A stretch of 24,288 bases of DNA, taken from positions 1 through 24,288 of the forward strand of contig CAKSCN010000016.1 in NCBI GenBank assembly GCA_934444485.1, written 5' to 3'. Of the stretch, positions 8,518-13,706 are shown in pieces. This stretch comes from an uncultured Eubacteriales bacterium (GTDB lineage Bacteria; Bacillota; Clostridia; Oscillospirales; CAG-382). The notes beneath the pieces are model-generated. The model ran no database searches. It was not told the origin of the DNA and worked only from the letters and a program-made list of their open reading frames with translations. The translations under genes and the position numbers were made by a program. The stretch's first letter is position 1; each line of letters begins with the position of its first letter.

Positions 8518-8546
8518 ATTATAGCATAAAATAATGTACAAATCAA
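8518..8546 (-). promoter_or_regulatory. promoter of the GNAT-ttcA unit
   Basis: On the minus strand TTGATT (8546-8541), 17-bp spacer, TATAAT (8523-8518). It gives a short leader of roughly 20 nt before the GNAT ribosome binding site. Confidence 0.7.
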
Positions 8547-8672
8547 GGCGTACAAAGACTCAAAATCAACGAAAAACGTGTGTTGTACATCGAGATATGC
8601 GGTGAAAACGGGAGAAAACGAGAGATTTAGAGACCTTTTGGGGTAAAATTTTGATTTTTTTTAAAAAAGTAC

Positions 8673-8700
8673 TTGACAAATCGATTTTTTGTGATATAAT
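8673..8700 (+). promoter_or_regulatory. strong promoter of rplM-rpsI
   Basis: TTGACA at 8673-8678, 16-bp spacer, TATAAT at 8695-8700 preceded by TGA (extended -10), with A/T tracts just upstream of the -35 that resemble an UP element. The leader is only about 30 nt, so there is no room for a long autoregulatory structure. Confidence 0.85.
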
Positions 8701-8738
8701 AGCATACGTTGAAAACAAAACTACGGAGGAATTAAATC

Positions 8739-9164
8739 ATGTCCACATTCATGGCGAAAGCTGAAACAATTGAACGCAAGTGGTATGTAATTGACGCGGC
8801 AGACAAGCCTCTCGGAAAGACTGCGGTAAGAGCAGCAGAGATTCTTCGCGGCAAGCACAGACCCGAATTCACACCTCACGCAGACTGCGGCGAGTTCGTG
8901 ATCATCATCAACGCAGACAAGGCGATACTCACCGGCAAGAAGCTTGAGCAGAAGCATTACTATCATCATTCCGGTTACATTGCCGGACTCAAGGATGTTC
9001 CCTACAAGACACTCATGGCAGAGAAGCCCGAGTTCGCAATGACTCTCGCAGTAAAGGGAATGCTCCCCAAGAACACGATCGGCGACAAGAGCCTCACAAG
9101 ACTCAAGGTATATGCAGGTGCCGAGCACGCTCACGCCGCACAGAAGCCTATCGTACTTGACTAA
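8739..9164 (+). CDS. rplM: 50S ribosomal protein L13
   Basis: L13 of 141 residues, the usual bacterial length of about 140-145. Signature stretches are RKWYVIDAADKPLG near the N-terminus, LRGKHRPEFTPH, GDFVIVINA-like GEFVIIINA, KKLEQKHYYHHSGY and a C-terminal LKVYAGAEHAHAAQ. L13 binds 23S rRNA early in 50S assembly. The ribosome binding site is GGAGG nine bases before the ATG. It is the first gene of a two-gene operon with rpsI, 20 nt apart, the near-universal arrangement. Confidence 0.98.
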   Translation: MSTFMAKAETIERKWYVIDAADKPLGKTAVRAAEILRGKHRPEFTPHADCGEFVIIINADKAILTGKKLEQKHYYHHSGYIAGLKDVPYKTLMAEKPEFAMTLAVKGMLPKNTIGDKSLTRLKVYAGAEHAHAAQKPIVLD

Positions 9165-9184
9165 TCGGAAGGGAGTATAGAAAT

Positions 9185-9598
9185 ATGAGCAACACATACG
9201 CAAGCGTTACAAAGCCTTACTTCTACGGTACAGGCAGAAGAAAGAGCTCTGTTGCAAGAGTTCGCATAGTTCCCGGCACAGGCAACATCACCATCAACAA
9301 GCGTGATATCGACGACTACTTCGGTCTCGATACTCTCAAGCTCATCGTTAACCAGCCTTTCACGGCTACAGGTACAGAGGGTAAGTTCGACATCATCTGC
9401 ACCGTAACCGGCGGCGGTGTTTCCGGTCAGGCAGGCGCTATCCGTCACGGTCTCGCAAGAGCACTTCTCCAGGCTGACGCTGAGTACAGAGCAGTACTCA
9501 AGAAGGCAGGCTTCCTCACTCGTGACCCGAGAATGAAGGAAAGAAAGAAGTACGGCTTGAAGGCTGCTCGTCGTGCAAGCCAGTTCTCCAAGAGATAA
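9185..9598 (+). CDS. rpsI: 30S ribosomal protein S9
   Basis: S9 of 137 residues with the family motifs YGTGRRKSSVARVRI at the N-terminus, GGGVSGQAGAIRHGLARAL, and the basic C-terminal tail KKYGLKAARRASQFSKR, whose last residues reach the P-site tRNA. The gene is complete and ends in TAA at 9596-9598, although an integrated element begins inside its last codons: the 39-bp att repeat starts at 9586, so the final four codons and the stop are shared with the element-borne copy and the protein is left unchanged. The terminator downstream is also rebuilt (9617-9656). Confidence 0.98.
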   Translation: MSNTYASVTKPYFYGTGRRKSSVARVRIVPGTGNITINKRDIDDYFGLDTLKLIVNQPFTATGTEGKFDIICTVTGGGVSGQAGAIRHGLARALLQADAEYRAVLKKAGFLTRDPRMKERKKYGLKAARRASQFSKR

Positions 9599-9624
9599 CA
9601 ATTTATTGCAAAGAATGGCTTGCT
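9586..9624. repeat. attL: 39-bp direct repeat at the 3' end of rpsI
   Basis: The 39 bases here recur at 14964-15002 with one difference (A at 9605, G at 14983). The repeat begins CTCCAAGAGATAACAATTT and ends TTGCAAAGAATGGCTTGCT. It covers the last rpsI codons, the stop and part of the terminator's 5' arm, as expected for a tyrosine-recombinase core site in a gene 3' end. Confidence 0.93.
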
Positions 9625-9656
9625 TGCGAGGTTTTTGCCTTGCGGCAAGCCGTTTT
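9617..9656 (+). terminator. rpsI terminator rebuilt by the element
   Basis: GGCTTGC (9617-9623, from the att core) pairs with GCAAGCC (9645-9651, element DNA). Inside, TGCGAGG (9625-9631) pairs with CCTTGCG (9638-9644), leaving one bulged T; GTTTTG follows. The element thus supplies a new 3' arm to the interrupted host terminator. Confidence 0.75.
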
Positions 9657-9675
9657 GATGTCCATTTGATGTCCA
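9655..9675 (+). repeat. left integrase arm-type sites (two direct repeats)
   Basis: TTGATGTCCA at 9655-9664 and again at 9666-9675, start-to-start 11 bp (one helical turn). The same pair, same orientation and spacing, occurs at the right end (14826-14846). This is what arm-binding sites of a tyrosine integrase with an N-terminal DNA-binding domain look like. Confidence 0.75.
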
Positions 9676-9727
9676 AAGACTGTGAATTTGAAGTACTTCC
9701 GCTTATTTGCGGAGGTAAAGCACTGAG

Positions 9728-9761
9728 AAAAGCGGTAAGCATAGAGCCTACCGCCTTTTTT
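9728..9761. terminator. bidirectional terminator at the left border of the element
   Basis: GCGGTA (9732-9737) pairs with TACCGC (9749-9754), with an inner GC/GC pair. A T run follows at 9756-9761 on the plus strand, and four A's at 9728-9731 give a T run on the minus strand. It lies directly after the last leftward gene's stop and insulates it from rpsI transcription. Confidence 0.8.
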
Positions 9762-9762
9762 G

Positions 9763-10371
9763 TTATATAAGTTTGCCGCTGAAAACGCTTTCGGGCGCTA
9801 TTGTCGGCGGAGCGACTTCATCGGGCTCTAATTTGCTTACAACACTGTCAATCAAAAAATCAACCTCAAGCGGCTGTCCTTTGCTGTCATGTCTGAAAGC
9901 TGTATCAAGCTTATTTGCAAGGCTCTGATAAAATTCACTCACATCATAAATCATATTGTCAATGTATACCGTTGAAACGCCTTTTACATCACATATTTTT
10001 TTGATTGTATTCAGACTGCCCATGTCGCCTGAGAATTGCCTTGCAATAGCCTTAATATCCTCGCCGCCCAATTTATCGCCCAATGTGTTTATAACGCTTA
10101 TAGCGCACATTAGAGCGGCGTTACTCGGGTCTATTGTGGTTTTCTCGTCGGCTCTTGCTCTATTAAGCAACGCAAGTGCTTCCGCTCTTTTTTCGGCAGC
10201 CTCCTTATCATACTGTGCATATTTTTCTTTTATCAACTTTGCTTTGTATTCATCTGAGTATGTCCCAGAGTTATTTATCTGCTCTACTGAGTTTTTCAGT
10301 GTGTTTCGTTTTTCGTTTTGAGAGTGGTAAATGTCCTTGATTGCCTGTAAAGATTTGGTCTTGTTTGTCAT
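9763..10371 (-). CDS. hypothetical protein, coiled-coil N-terminus, element-encoded
   Basis: A 202-residue soluble protein that I do not recognise. The first 90 or so residues are highly charged and helical with coiled-coil character (KSLQAIKDIYHSQNEKR, then KEAAEKRAEALALLNRARAD). A middle alpha-helical part follows (NAALMCAISVINTLGDKL), then a more compact region and a proline-rich tail (APPTIAPES). No signal peptide, no membrane segment. The ATG at 10371 has GGAGGT at the right distance; an upstream ATG at 10383 overlaps that site and is unlikely. As the last gene of the leftward module, beyond the TerS-like gene, a scaffold-like or packaging-interference role is possible by position only. 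Confidence 0.75.
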   Translation of the reverse strand: MTNKTKSLQAIKDIYHSQNEKRNTLKNSVEQINNSGTYSDEYKAKLIKEKYAQYDKEAAEKRAEALALLNRARADEKTTIDPSNAALMCAISVINTLGDKLGGEDIKAIARQFSGDMGSLNTIKKICDVKGVSTVYIDNMIYDVSEFYQSLANKLDTAFRHDSKGQPLEVDFLIDSVVSKLEPDEVAPPTIAPESVFSGKLI

Positions 10372-10387
10372 TTTTACCTCCATTGGT

Positions 10388-10588
10388 TTATACTATTTTT
10401 TGATTGTCTGTATGATACCGTACATTTTCACCTAAAGAGCGGCTTATTGCTTCCGAAAGGCTGTACTTGTCCTTGTCTGCCGCCGAATAGCATACTTCCG
10501 TTATACTGCCGTCAATCGCTTCCTGTAGCAACGAAAGAACGGTTAAACGCTTCTTTGTTCCGTTTTTGAATGTTACAGAACATTGCAA
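10388..10588 (-). CDS. small hypothetical protein, start uncertain
   Basis: The stretch from the TTG at 10588 gives 66 residues (VTFKNGTKKRLTVLSLLQEAIDG...), not recognised. Protein-like sequence continues upstream in the same frame as far as 10660: a short amphipathic helix (DIENRLKAIEEKLKANGE), stopped only by the TGA that ends the neighbouring 117-residue gene. Between 10660 and 10588 there is no ATG, GTG or TTG in frame, yet a good ribosome binding site, GAGGTGA, lies right at that TGA. So the true start is either a rare codon such as ATT or ACG near 10646-10637, or the start codon has mutated. The gene ends 17 nt before the next start. Confidence 0.6.
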   Translation of the reverse strand: MQCSVTFKNGTKKRLTVLSLLQEAIDGSITEVCYSAADKDKYSLSEAISRSLGENVRYHTDNQKIV

Positions 10589-10660
10589 CTCTCCGTTAGC
10601 CTTTAATTTTTCCTCAATGGCTTTGAGTCTGTTTTCAATATCTTTCGTAACAACATCACC

Positions 10661-11014
10661 TCACATTCGGATTTTGTACCGTTTGCCGCTCGTTATATCG
10701 TCTACAACAATATAGCGACCGTTTCCACTAATGGCTATATTTTCATTACCTGTATTTGTAGGCTTGCTTGCAGTGCTGTCATCTTTGCGGCGCAAAACCG
10801 TTTTAAACGTCCATTGCGTGCCGCTGATTTTATCGGTTATTTGGCAAGTGTGCCGTTCTCCGATAACGATAGATATCGTACTTGTGTTCAGAACCTCTGT
10901 GTGTGTCTTAAAATCGCCTGTAAGGCACTTTGCAGTGCCGAGTAGTATAAGTACACTGCAAGTAACACAAAACGTGATTACAGGGGTTATACGTGCGTTT
11001 CTCGTTGCTCTCAC
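10661..11014 (-). CDS. hypothetical membrane-anchored protein, element-encoded
   Basis: A 117-residue protein starting at GTG (11014) with GAGGG seven bases upstream. Residues 10-30 (TPVITFCVTCSVLILLG) form a single membrane anchor or uncleaved signal. The rest is a polar, beta-rich domain predicted outside the membrane (STISIVIGERHTCQIT, TQWTFKTVLRRK, RYIVVDDITSG). I do not recognise it. It starts two bases after the stop of the TerS-like gene, so they are translated from one message. It ends at a TGA followed in frame by the next protein-like stretch. Confidence 0.65.
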   Translation of the reverse strand: MRATRNARITPVITFCVTCSVLILLGTAKCLTGDFKTHTEVLNTSTISIVIGERHTCQITDKISGTQWTFKTVLRRKDDSTASKPTNTGNENIAISGNGRYIVVDDITSGKRYKIRM

Positions 11015-11016
11015 TT

Positions 11017-11376
11017 TTAACCCTCGTTGAGTTGTTTTTCTATTCTGTCAAGTCTCGCCTTTATGTTGGCGATTTCAACGTACCTCAAACCATGACGCAA
11101 AATGCTGTCGCTCGCCGACACTCTTATACTTGCGCTTTGGCTTTCGTCCTCCGCAACAGTGCAAAGTGTATCAATTGCAAGTGTCAGCCTTGCCGTTAAG
11201 CTGTCGCACGCTTCTGTCAGAATATGGCTTTTCAGAGCCTCGTATTTCGCTCTGAAAGCGTCCTTTTTAAGCCTCTCGTTTATGGTGTATGTAGATACGC
11301 CTGTAAGCTCTGCGGCTTTTCTGACGCTTCCACAAGCTATTAGAGCGGCAAGAATCCGCTCGTCGTTATTTCTCAT
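11017..11376 (-). CDS. small-terminase-like helix-turn-helix protein
   Basis: A 119-residue protein. Residues 8-40 are a helix-turn-helix (LAALIACGSVRKAAELTGVSTYT, in two parts AALIACGSVRKAAEL and GVSTYTINERLK). A long alpha-helical stretch follows (SHILTEACDSLTARLTLAIDTL, SIRVSASDSILRHGLRYVE) and a short C-terminal coiled coil (IKARLDRIEKQLNEG). This HTH-plus-helix plan is typical of phage small terminase subunits of the phBC6A51 type, which recognise pac DNA and recruit the large subunit. No large terminase is present. The ribosome binding site is AGGGGGA before ATG 11376. It could instead be a non-packaging HTH regulator; the assignment is by pattern only. Confidence 0.7.
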   Translation of the reverse strand: MRNNDERILAALIACGSVRKAAELTGVSTYTINERLKKDAFRAKYEALKSHILTEACDSLTARLTLAIDTLCTVAEDESQSASIRVSASDSILRHGLRYVEIANIKARLDRIEKQLNEG

Positions 11377-11412
11377 TAAATCCCCCTGTATCGTATTGTA
11401 TTTCTTGTATTA

Positions 11413-11751
11413 TTACAATTCCCCTCTCTCGTAAAGCCTCATTTCTCGCACCATTCCACTGAAAAAATGGTTTATATTGTAGTCTGTGTGCAGTCCTGCG
11501 TTGAAATAAGCGTCAATCATTTCGGGATAATCCTCGGGAAAAATCGGAATGTCGTCGCAAAACGGCATTTTGAATATGATATCTCTCACTTGTTGAGGTT
11601 TGAGAAAAGGGTGTTCTCTGCCTGTATACGCTCTGTAAGCGTCGAAATAGATATTGAATATACAAAGTACATCATTCAGAGTATACGGAAAATCTGTGAA
11701 TGAGTTGTATTGCTTTGTAACTATCCTTTCAAAGATTTGGTTATTGAACAT
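11413..11751 (-). CDS. hypothetical protein, element-encoded
   Basis: A 112-residue soluble, acidic protein rich in Phe and Tyr (FNIYFDAYRAYTG, KPQQVRDIIFKMPF, PEDYPEMIDAYFN, MVREMRLYERGEL). Not recognised. Its start at 11751 has only a weak AGAGAT ribosome binding site. It lies just left of the repeat-rich, origin-like region and right of the TerS-like gene, so a replication or copy-control role is conceivable by position alone. Confidence 0.65.
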   Translation of the reverse strand: MFNNQIFERIVTKQYNSFTDFPYTLNDVLCIFNIYFDAYRAYTGREHPFLKPQQVRDIIFKMPFCDDIPIFPEDYPEMIDAYFNAGLHTDYNINHFFSGMVREMRLYERGEL

Positions 11752-11788
11752 TTATTTATCTCTTTTCTTTGGGTTTGCTTTGTGTTGC

Positions 11789-11817
11789 GACGTAGAAGCT
11801 TTTTAAGCCTCTACGTC
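11789..11817. repeat. 29-bp hairpin-forming inverted repeat
   Basis: GACGTAGA (11789-11796) and TCTACGTC (11810-11817) are perfect complements. One mismatch then separates them from an inner GCTT/AAGC stem with a TTT loop. No T run follows on either strand, so it is not an ordinary terminator. Confidence 0.75.
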
Positions 11818-11849
11818 ATTATACATTATACATTGTTATAAACTTTGGG

Positions 11850-11908
11850 TTTTAAGTTTTAAGTTTTAGGTTTGTCGCCACTCGTTGACCATTCGTCACC
11901 ACTCGTCA
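11850..11908. repeat. AT-rich tandem repeats and iteron-like repeats (candidate origin)
   Basis: Three 7-bp units TTTTAAG, TTTTAAG, TTTTAGG (11850-11870) are followed by three imperfect 10-11-bp units CCACTCGTTGA, CCATTCGTCA, CCACTCGTCA (11878-11908). With the hairpin at 11789, this 120-bp non-coding stretch has the parts of a small theta-type origin: iterons beside an AT-rich unwinding region. Function is inferred. Confidence 0.5.
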
Positions 11909-11925
11909 AACAGCCTCATTGTTTG

Positions 11926-12189
11926 TTATGTTATTTTTGTTTTACCGTTGTTTCTGTTGTTTTTGTTCCGCTCGCAAATTTTTTCATACTTCGAATTATT
12001 CCGTTGCATATCCTCTTTTATCAATCCAAAACAAAGGCTTTCATTTTTGTTGAGTTCGGATATAGCACCGTCAAAGTATAAGTCAATCGCCGCCCGAATA
12101 ACTCGCCCGATTTGCTCATCGGGTAAGAGTTTCAGCATTACTAATCTTTCGGAAAACAACATAATTGCAGGCGGTTTTTTCTCGCTCAT
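11926..12189 (-). CDS. short DUF6291-like protein, probably truncated
   Basis: An 87-residue protein whose pattern (LPDEQIGRVIRAAIDLYFDG, then ESLCFGLIKEDMQRNNSKYEKICERNKNN) matches the DUF6291 domain found in replication modules of Firmicute phages and islands. In that family a longer, often low-complexity or DNA-binding C-terminal part follows the KYE-x-ICERN segment; here it stops after NGKTKIT, at the edge of the origin-like repeats. Its ATG overlaps the stop of the winged-helix gene by 4 nt (ATGA), showing translational coupling. The role is probably linked to replication of the element; the biochemical function of the family is not established. Confidence 0.65.
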   Translation of the reverse strand: MSEKKPPAIMLFSERLVMLKLLPDEQIGRVIRAAIDLYFDGAISELNKNESLCFGLIKEDMQRNNSKYEKICERNKNNRNNGKTKIT

Positions 12190-12479
12190 TGTTTGACCTC
12201 TGACAAATACTTTTCAGCTGAAAGTGTGGCGATTTTTATGTTCTTCATTCGGCTGTGCATAGAGCGGCAAAATCTCTCCACTTCGTCTCTGTCTGACGGC
12301 AAGAAAAAGCCGTTGTGCATTCCGTTATTTGATGAAAGAATAACCTCGCCGTTTTTTCGCAAGCGGTGAATTTCCTGCGTAACTGCTCGTGTCTCACAAT
12401 TAAAGAGCTTTGCTATTTCTTTCGCTGTGATTGCGTTCTCTTCCCCTTTGCAGAGTACGTCAAGAATCTGTATATTCAT
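12186..12479 (-). CDS. winged helix-turn-helix DNA-binding protein
   Basis: A 97-residue protein with an N-terminal winged helix: ITAKEIAKLFNCETRAVTQEIHRLRKNG (split here as ITAKEIAKLFNCE, then TRAVTQEIHRLRKNG) is helix 2-turn-recognition helix, and VILSSNNGMHNGFFLPSD is the wing. The C-terminal helix (EVERFCRSMHSRMKNIKIA) is basic. Such small wHTH proteins are common in early regions of Firmicute phages and satellites, where they regulate transcription or assist replication. It overlaps both neighbours by 4 nt, forming a tightly coupled three-gene run with the excisionase-like and DUF6291-like genes. Confidence 0.75.
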   Translation of the reverse strand: MNIQILDVLCKGEENAITAKEIAKLFNCETRAVTQEIHRLRKNGEVILSSNNGMHNGFFLPSDRDEVERFCRSMHSRMKNIKIATLSAEKYLSEVKQ

Positions 12480-12667
12480 TCTTCCGTCACCGCCTCTCTA
12501 CTCAAAGTATTTAGGCTCTCTACAAACAAAGGGTAGTTTATCAAACATTTTCTGCCTGCATATATGCACGGCAGTTTCTTCTGCTTTTCCATGAGTCGGA
12601 TATTGTGTTCGCTCAAAATTCCCGTTGCGGCAACTTGACGTATTGACATGAATGTTTTTTCTGTCAT
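12476..12667 (-). CDS. excisionase-like DNA-binding protein
   Basis: A 63-residue protein with a MerR/excisionase-type helix-turn-helix: FMSIRQVAATGILSEHNIR, then a basic wing LPCIYAGRKCLINYPLFVESL. This is the usual form of Xis or small AlpA-like factors in Gram-positive elements, which bend att DNA to direct excision. The frame is open to 12700, but AAAGGA five bases before the ATG at 12667 marks the start. A perfect 7-bp inverted repeat (12693-12711) lies upstream. First gene of the coupled run to 11926. Confidence 0.75.
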   Translation of the reverse strand: MTEKTFMSIRQVAATGILSEHNIRLMEKQKKLPCIYAGRKCLINYPLFVESLNTLSREAVTEE

Positions 12668-12684
12668 TTTTTCCTTTCTGCCTC

Positions 12685-12713
12685 TTGAAAAATATACCAA
12701 ATTGTGGTATACT
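12685..12713 (+). promoter_or_regulatory. candidate rightward promoter with embedded inverted repeat
   Basis: TTGAAA at 12685-12690, 17-bp spacer, TATACT at 12708-12713. A perfect inverted repeat TATACCA-5 bp-TGGTATA (12693-12711) fills the spacer and overlaps the -10, so a regulator bound there would block it. The half-site TATACCA recurs at 13000-13006 over the leftward operon's -10. Confidence 0.45.
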
Positions 12714-12719
12714 TAAACG

Positions 12720-12788
12720 AGGCTTTTAAATTTTAATATTTTGCGAGTCTCTCTGCGCTATGAGGTTGCTTCTCATAGCGTTTTTTAT
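12720..12788 (+). ncRNA. candidate 65-70-nt small RNA antisense to the xis operon leader
   Basis: Starts about 7 nt after the candidate promoter at 12685 and ends in a clean terminator. It has no start codon with a ribosome binding site. It would be complementary to the leftward transcript between the 51-residue gene and the excisionase-like gene. Confidence 0.4.
12755..12787 (+). terminator. rho-independent terminator, plus-strand oriented
   Basis: CGCTATGAG (12756-12764) pairs perfectly with CTCATAGCG (12772-12780), followed by TTTTTT at 12781-12786. The minus strand has no T run after the stem, so it ends rightward, not leftward, transcription. Confidence 0.75.
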
Positions 12789-12940
12789 TTCTTGTTTGCA
12801 GCATATTCTGCGGCTTTCTTTGCCCAAAAGCGTGCATTTGTTTCGCTCACACGTTCTTTATTGTTTTTTCGCCATTCCCTGTAGTAGGCGTTGCGTGCAA
12901 GTCTCGCCTGTTCTTTTGCGCTTTCCTCCATTATTTTCAC
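12785..12940 (-). CDS. small basic hypothetical protein, first leftward gene
   Basis: A 51-residue, very basic, helical protein: EQARLARNAYYREWRKNNKERV followed by ARFWAKKAAEYAANKK (first part split: EQARLARNAYYREW, RKNNKERV). Similar tiny KNNKE-containing proteins are frequent in Firmicute mobile elements; their function is unknown to me. The GTG at 12940 has a near-perfect AAGGAGGTG six bases upstream, which decides the start against the longer open frame to 13009 that would run through the promoter. It is the first gene behind the regulated leftward promoter, a position used for early proteins. Confidence 0.65.
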   Translation of the reverse strand: MKIMEESAKEQARLARNAYYREWRKNNKERVSETNARFWAKKAAEYAANKK

Positions 12941-12970
12941 TTTGTTCACCTCCTTTTTGTCTTTGTCCTC

Positions 12971-12999
12971 TTGACAAAGTCCCCTGCTTGTAGTATTAT
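12971..12999 (+). promoter_or_regulatory. rightward promoter of repressor-integrase
   Basis: TTGACA at 12971-12976, 17-bp spacer, TATTAT at 12994-12999. Transcript start near 13006, about 70 nt before the repressor ATG. Confidence 0.7.
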
Positions 13000-13026
13000 T
13001 ATACCACACAAAATGTATTTCTTCAA
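12998..13026 (-). promoter_or_regulatory. leftward early promoter of the element
   Basis: On the minus strand TTGAAG (13026-13021), 17-bp spacer, TATAAT (13003-12998) with an extended -10 TGG. It overlaps the rightward promoter (12971-12999), so the two compete, a typical genetic switch layout. Confidence 0.7.
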
Positions 13027-13074
13027 GGTACGATTGACATACATTTTTAATTTATTATTGGAGGAAATGTATTT
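13011..13074. promoter_or_regulatory. three AAATGTAT-type boxes, candidate repressor operators
   Basis: AAATGTATTT at 13011-13020 and 13065-13074 (plus), and ACATACATTT at 13037-13046, the same motif inverted. The first lies in the leftward promoter spacer and the last between the GGAGG (13060-13064) and ATG of the repressor gene, where it could give autoregulation. Confidence 0.5.
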
Positions 13075-13076
13075 AT

Positions 13077-13706
13077 ATGAAGTACAATTCACTTAAAACA
13101 GGTGAAAGAATTAGAGCAATTCGAGAGAAAGAAAACACAACGCAAGAAACGCTTGCAGCAGAGTTCCATATATCCCGTAATACATTGAGTAAAATTGAGA
13201 ACGGCGTGGAGAAAGACGGTCATCCTTTAGTAACTCTTAAATTTTTACTTGAATTTAGCAAGTGGTCTAACTGCGATATAGGTTATCTGCTCGGAGAATA
13301 TGACGAAAAAACACGGACTAATGCTGATATTTGCAAGGAAACAGGATTAGACGAAACGGCGATATCTCTGTTAAAAAAATGGTTGTCTTTGGGATTAGGT
13401 CATTACATTGATGTTCCAATAAAAGAAAGGACTGTTAAAGGGCAGATTACTTGCGAATATGATAAACCTACATACATTGTCAATCTACTTTTCAACAACC
13501 CACACATTATAGGTCTTATTTATCTCTACTTAACGCTGACAGATACAGAAAAAAGTACCGTATATCAAGGCGATAGAAGCACTACTGTTCTATTTGAGTT
13601 AATGCACGAATTACGTATACTCAGAGATAACTTTCAACCCATGTACAAAAAAGAACTTTTAAAGTTTTACAAAAAGGACGGTGTAAATAATGGCGGCGAT
13701 AAATAG
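13077..13706 (+). CDS. Cro/CI-type transcriptional repressor of the element
   Basis: A 209-residue protein. Residues 8-62 are an HTH_3 (Cro/C1) domain: GERIRAIREKENTTQETLAAEF, then ISRNTLSKIENG and the family-typical spacing (first part written as GERIRAIREKEN and TTQETLAAEF). The C-terminal 110 residues are helical and show no Ala-Gly/Ser-Lys autopeptidase motif, so RecA-dependent self-cleavage as in lambda CI is not expected; induction by an anti-repressor protein, as with SaPI Stl, would be an alternative. It is divergent from the excision/replication genes and overlaps the integrase by 17 nt, so repressor and integrase are co-translated. The ribosome binding site GGAGG is 12 nt before the ATG, slightly long. 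Confidence 0.88.
   Translation: MKYNSLKTGERIRAIREKENTTQETLAAEFHISRNTLSKIENGVEKDGHPLVTLKFLLEFSKWSNCDIGYLLGEYDEKTRTNADICKETGLDETAISLLKKWLSLGLGHYIDVPIKERTVKGQITCEYDKPTYIVNLLFNNPHIIGLIYLYLTLTDTEKSTVYQGDRSTTVLFELMHELRILRDNFQPMYKKELLKFYKKDGVNNGGDK

Noticed and set aside
9573..9770. 65-codon plus-strand frame bridging rpsI and the element
   Set aside because: It runs through attL, two terminators and the arm sites, and has no ribosome binding site.
10661..10663. TGA recoding (alternative genetic code) in this organism
   Set aside because: TGA ends several host genes normally (for example the ACT protein and the dehydrogenase), so the single in-frame TGA in the element is better explained as a true stop.
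11878..11908. Short repeats as a CRISPR array
   Set aside because: Units are 10-11 bp, directly adjacent without spacers, and no cas genes are near.
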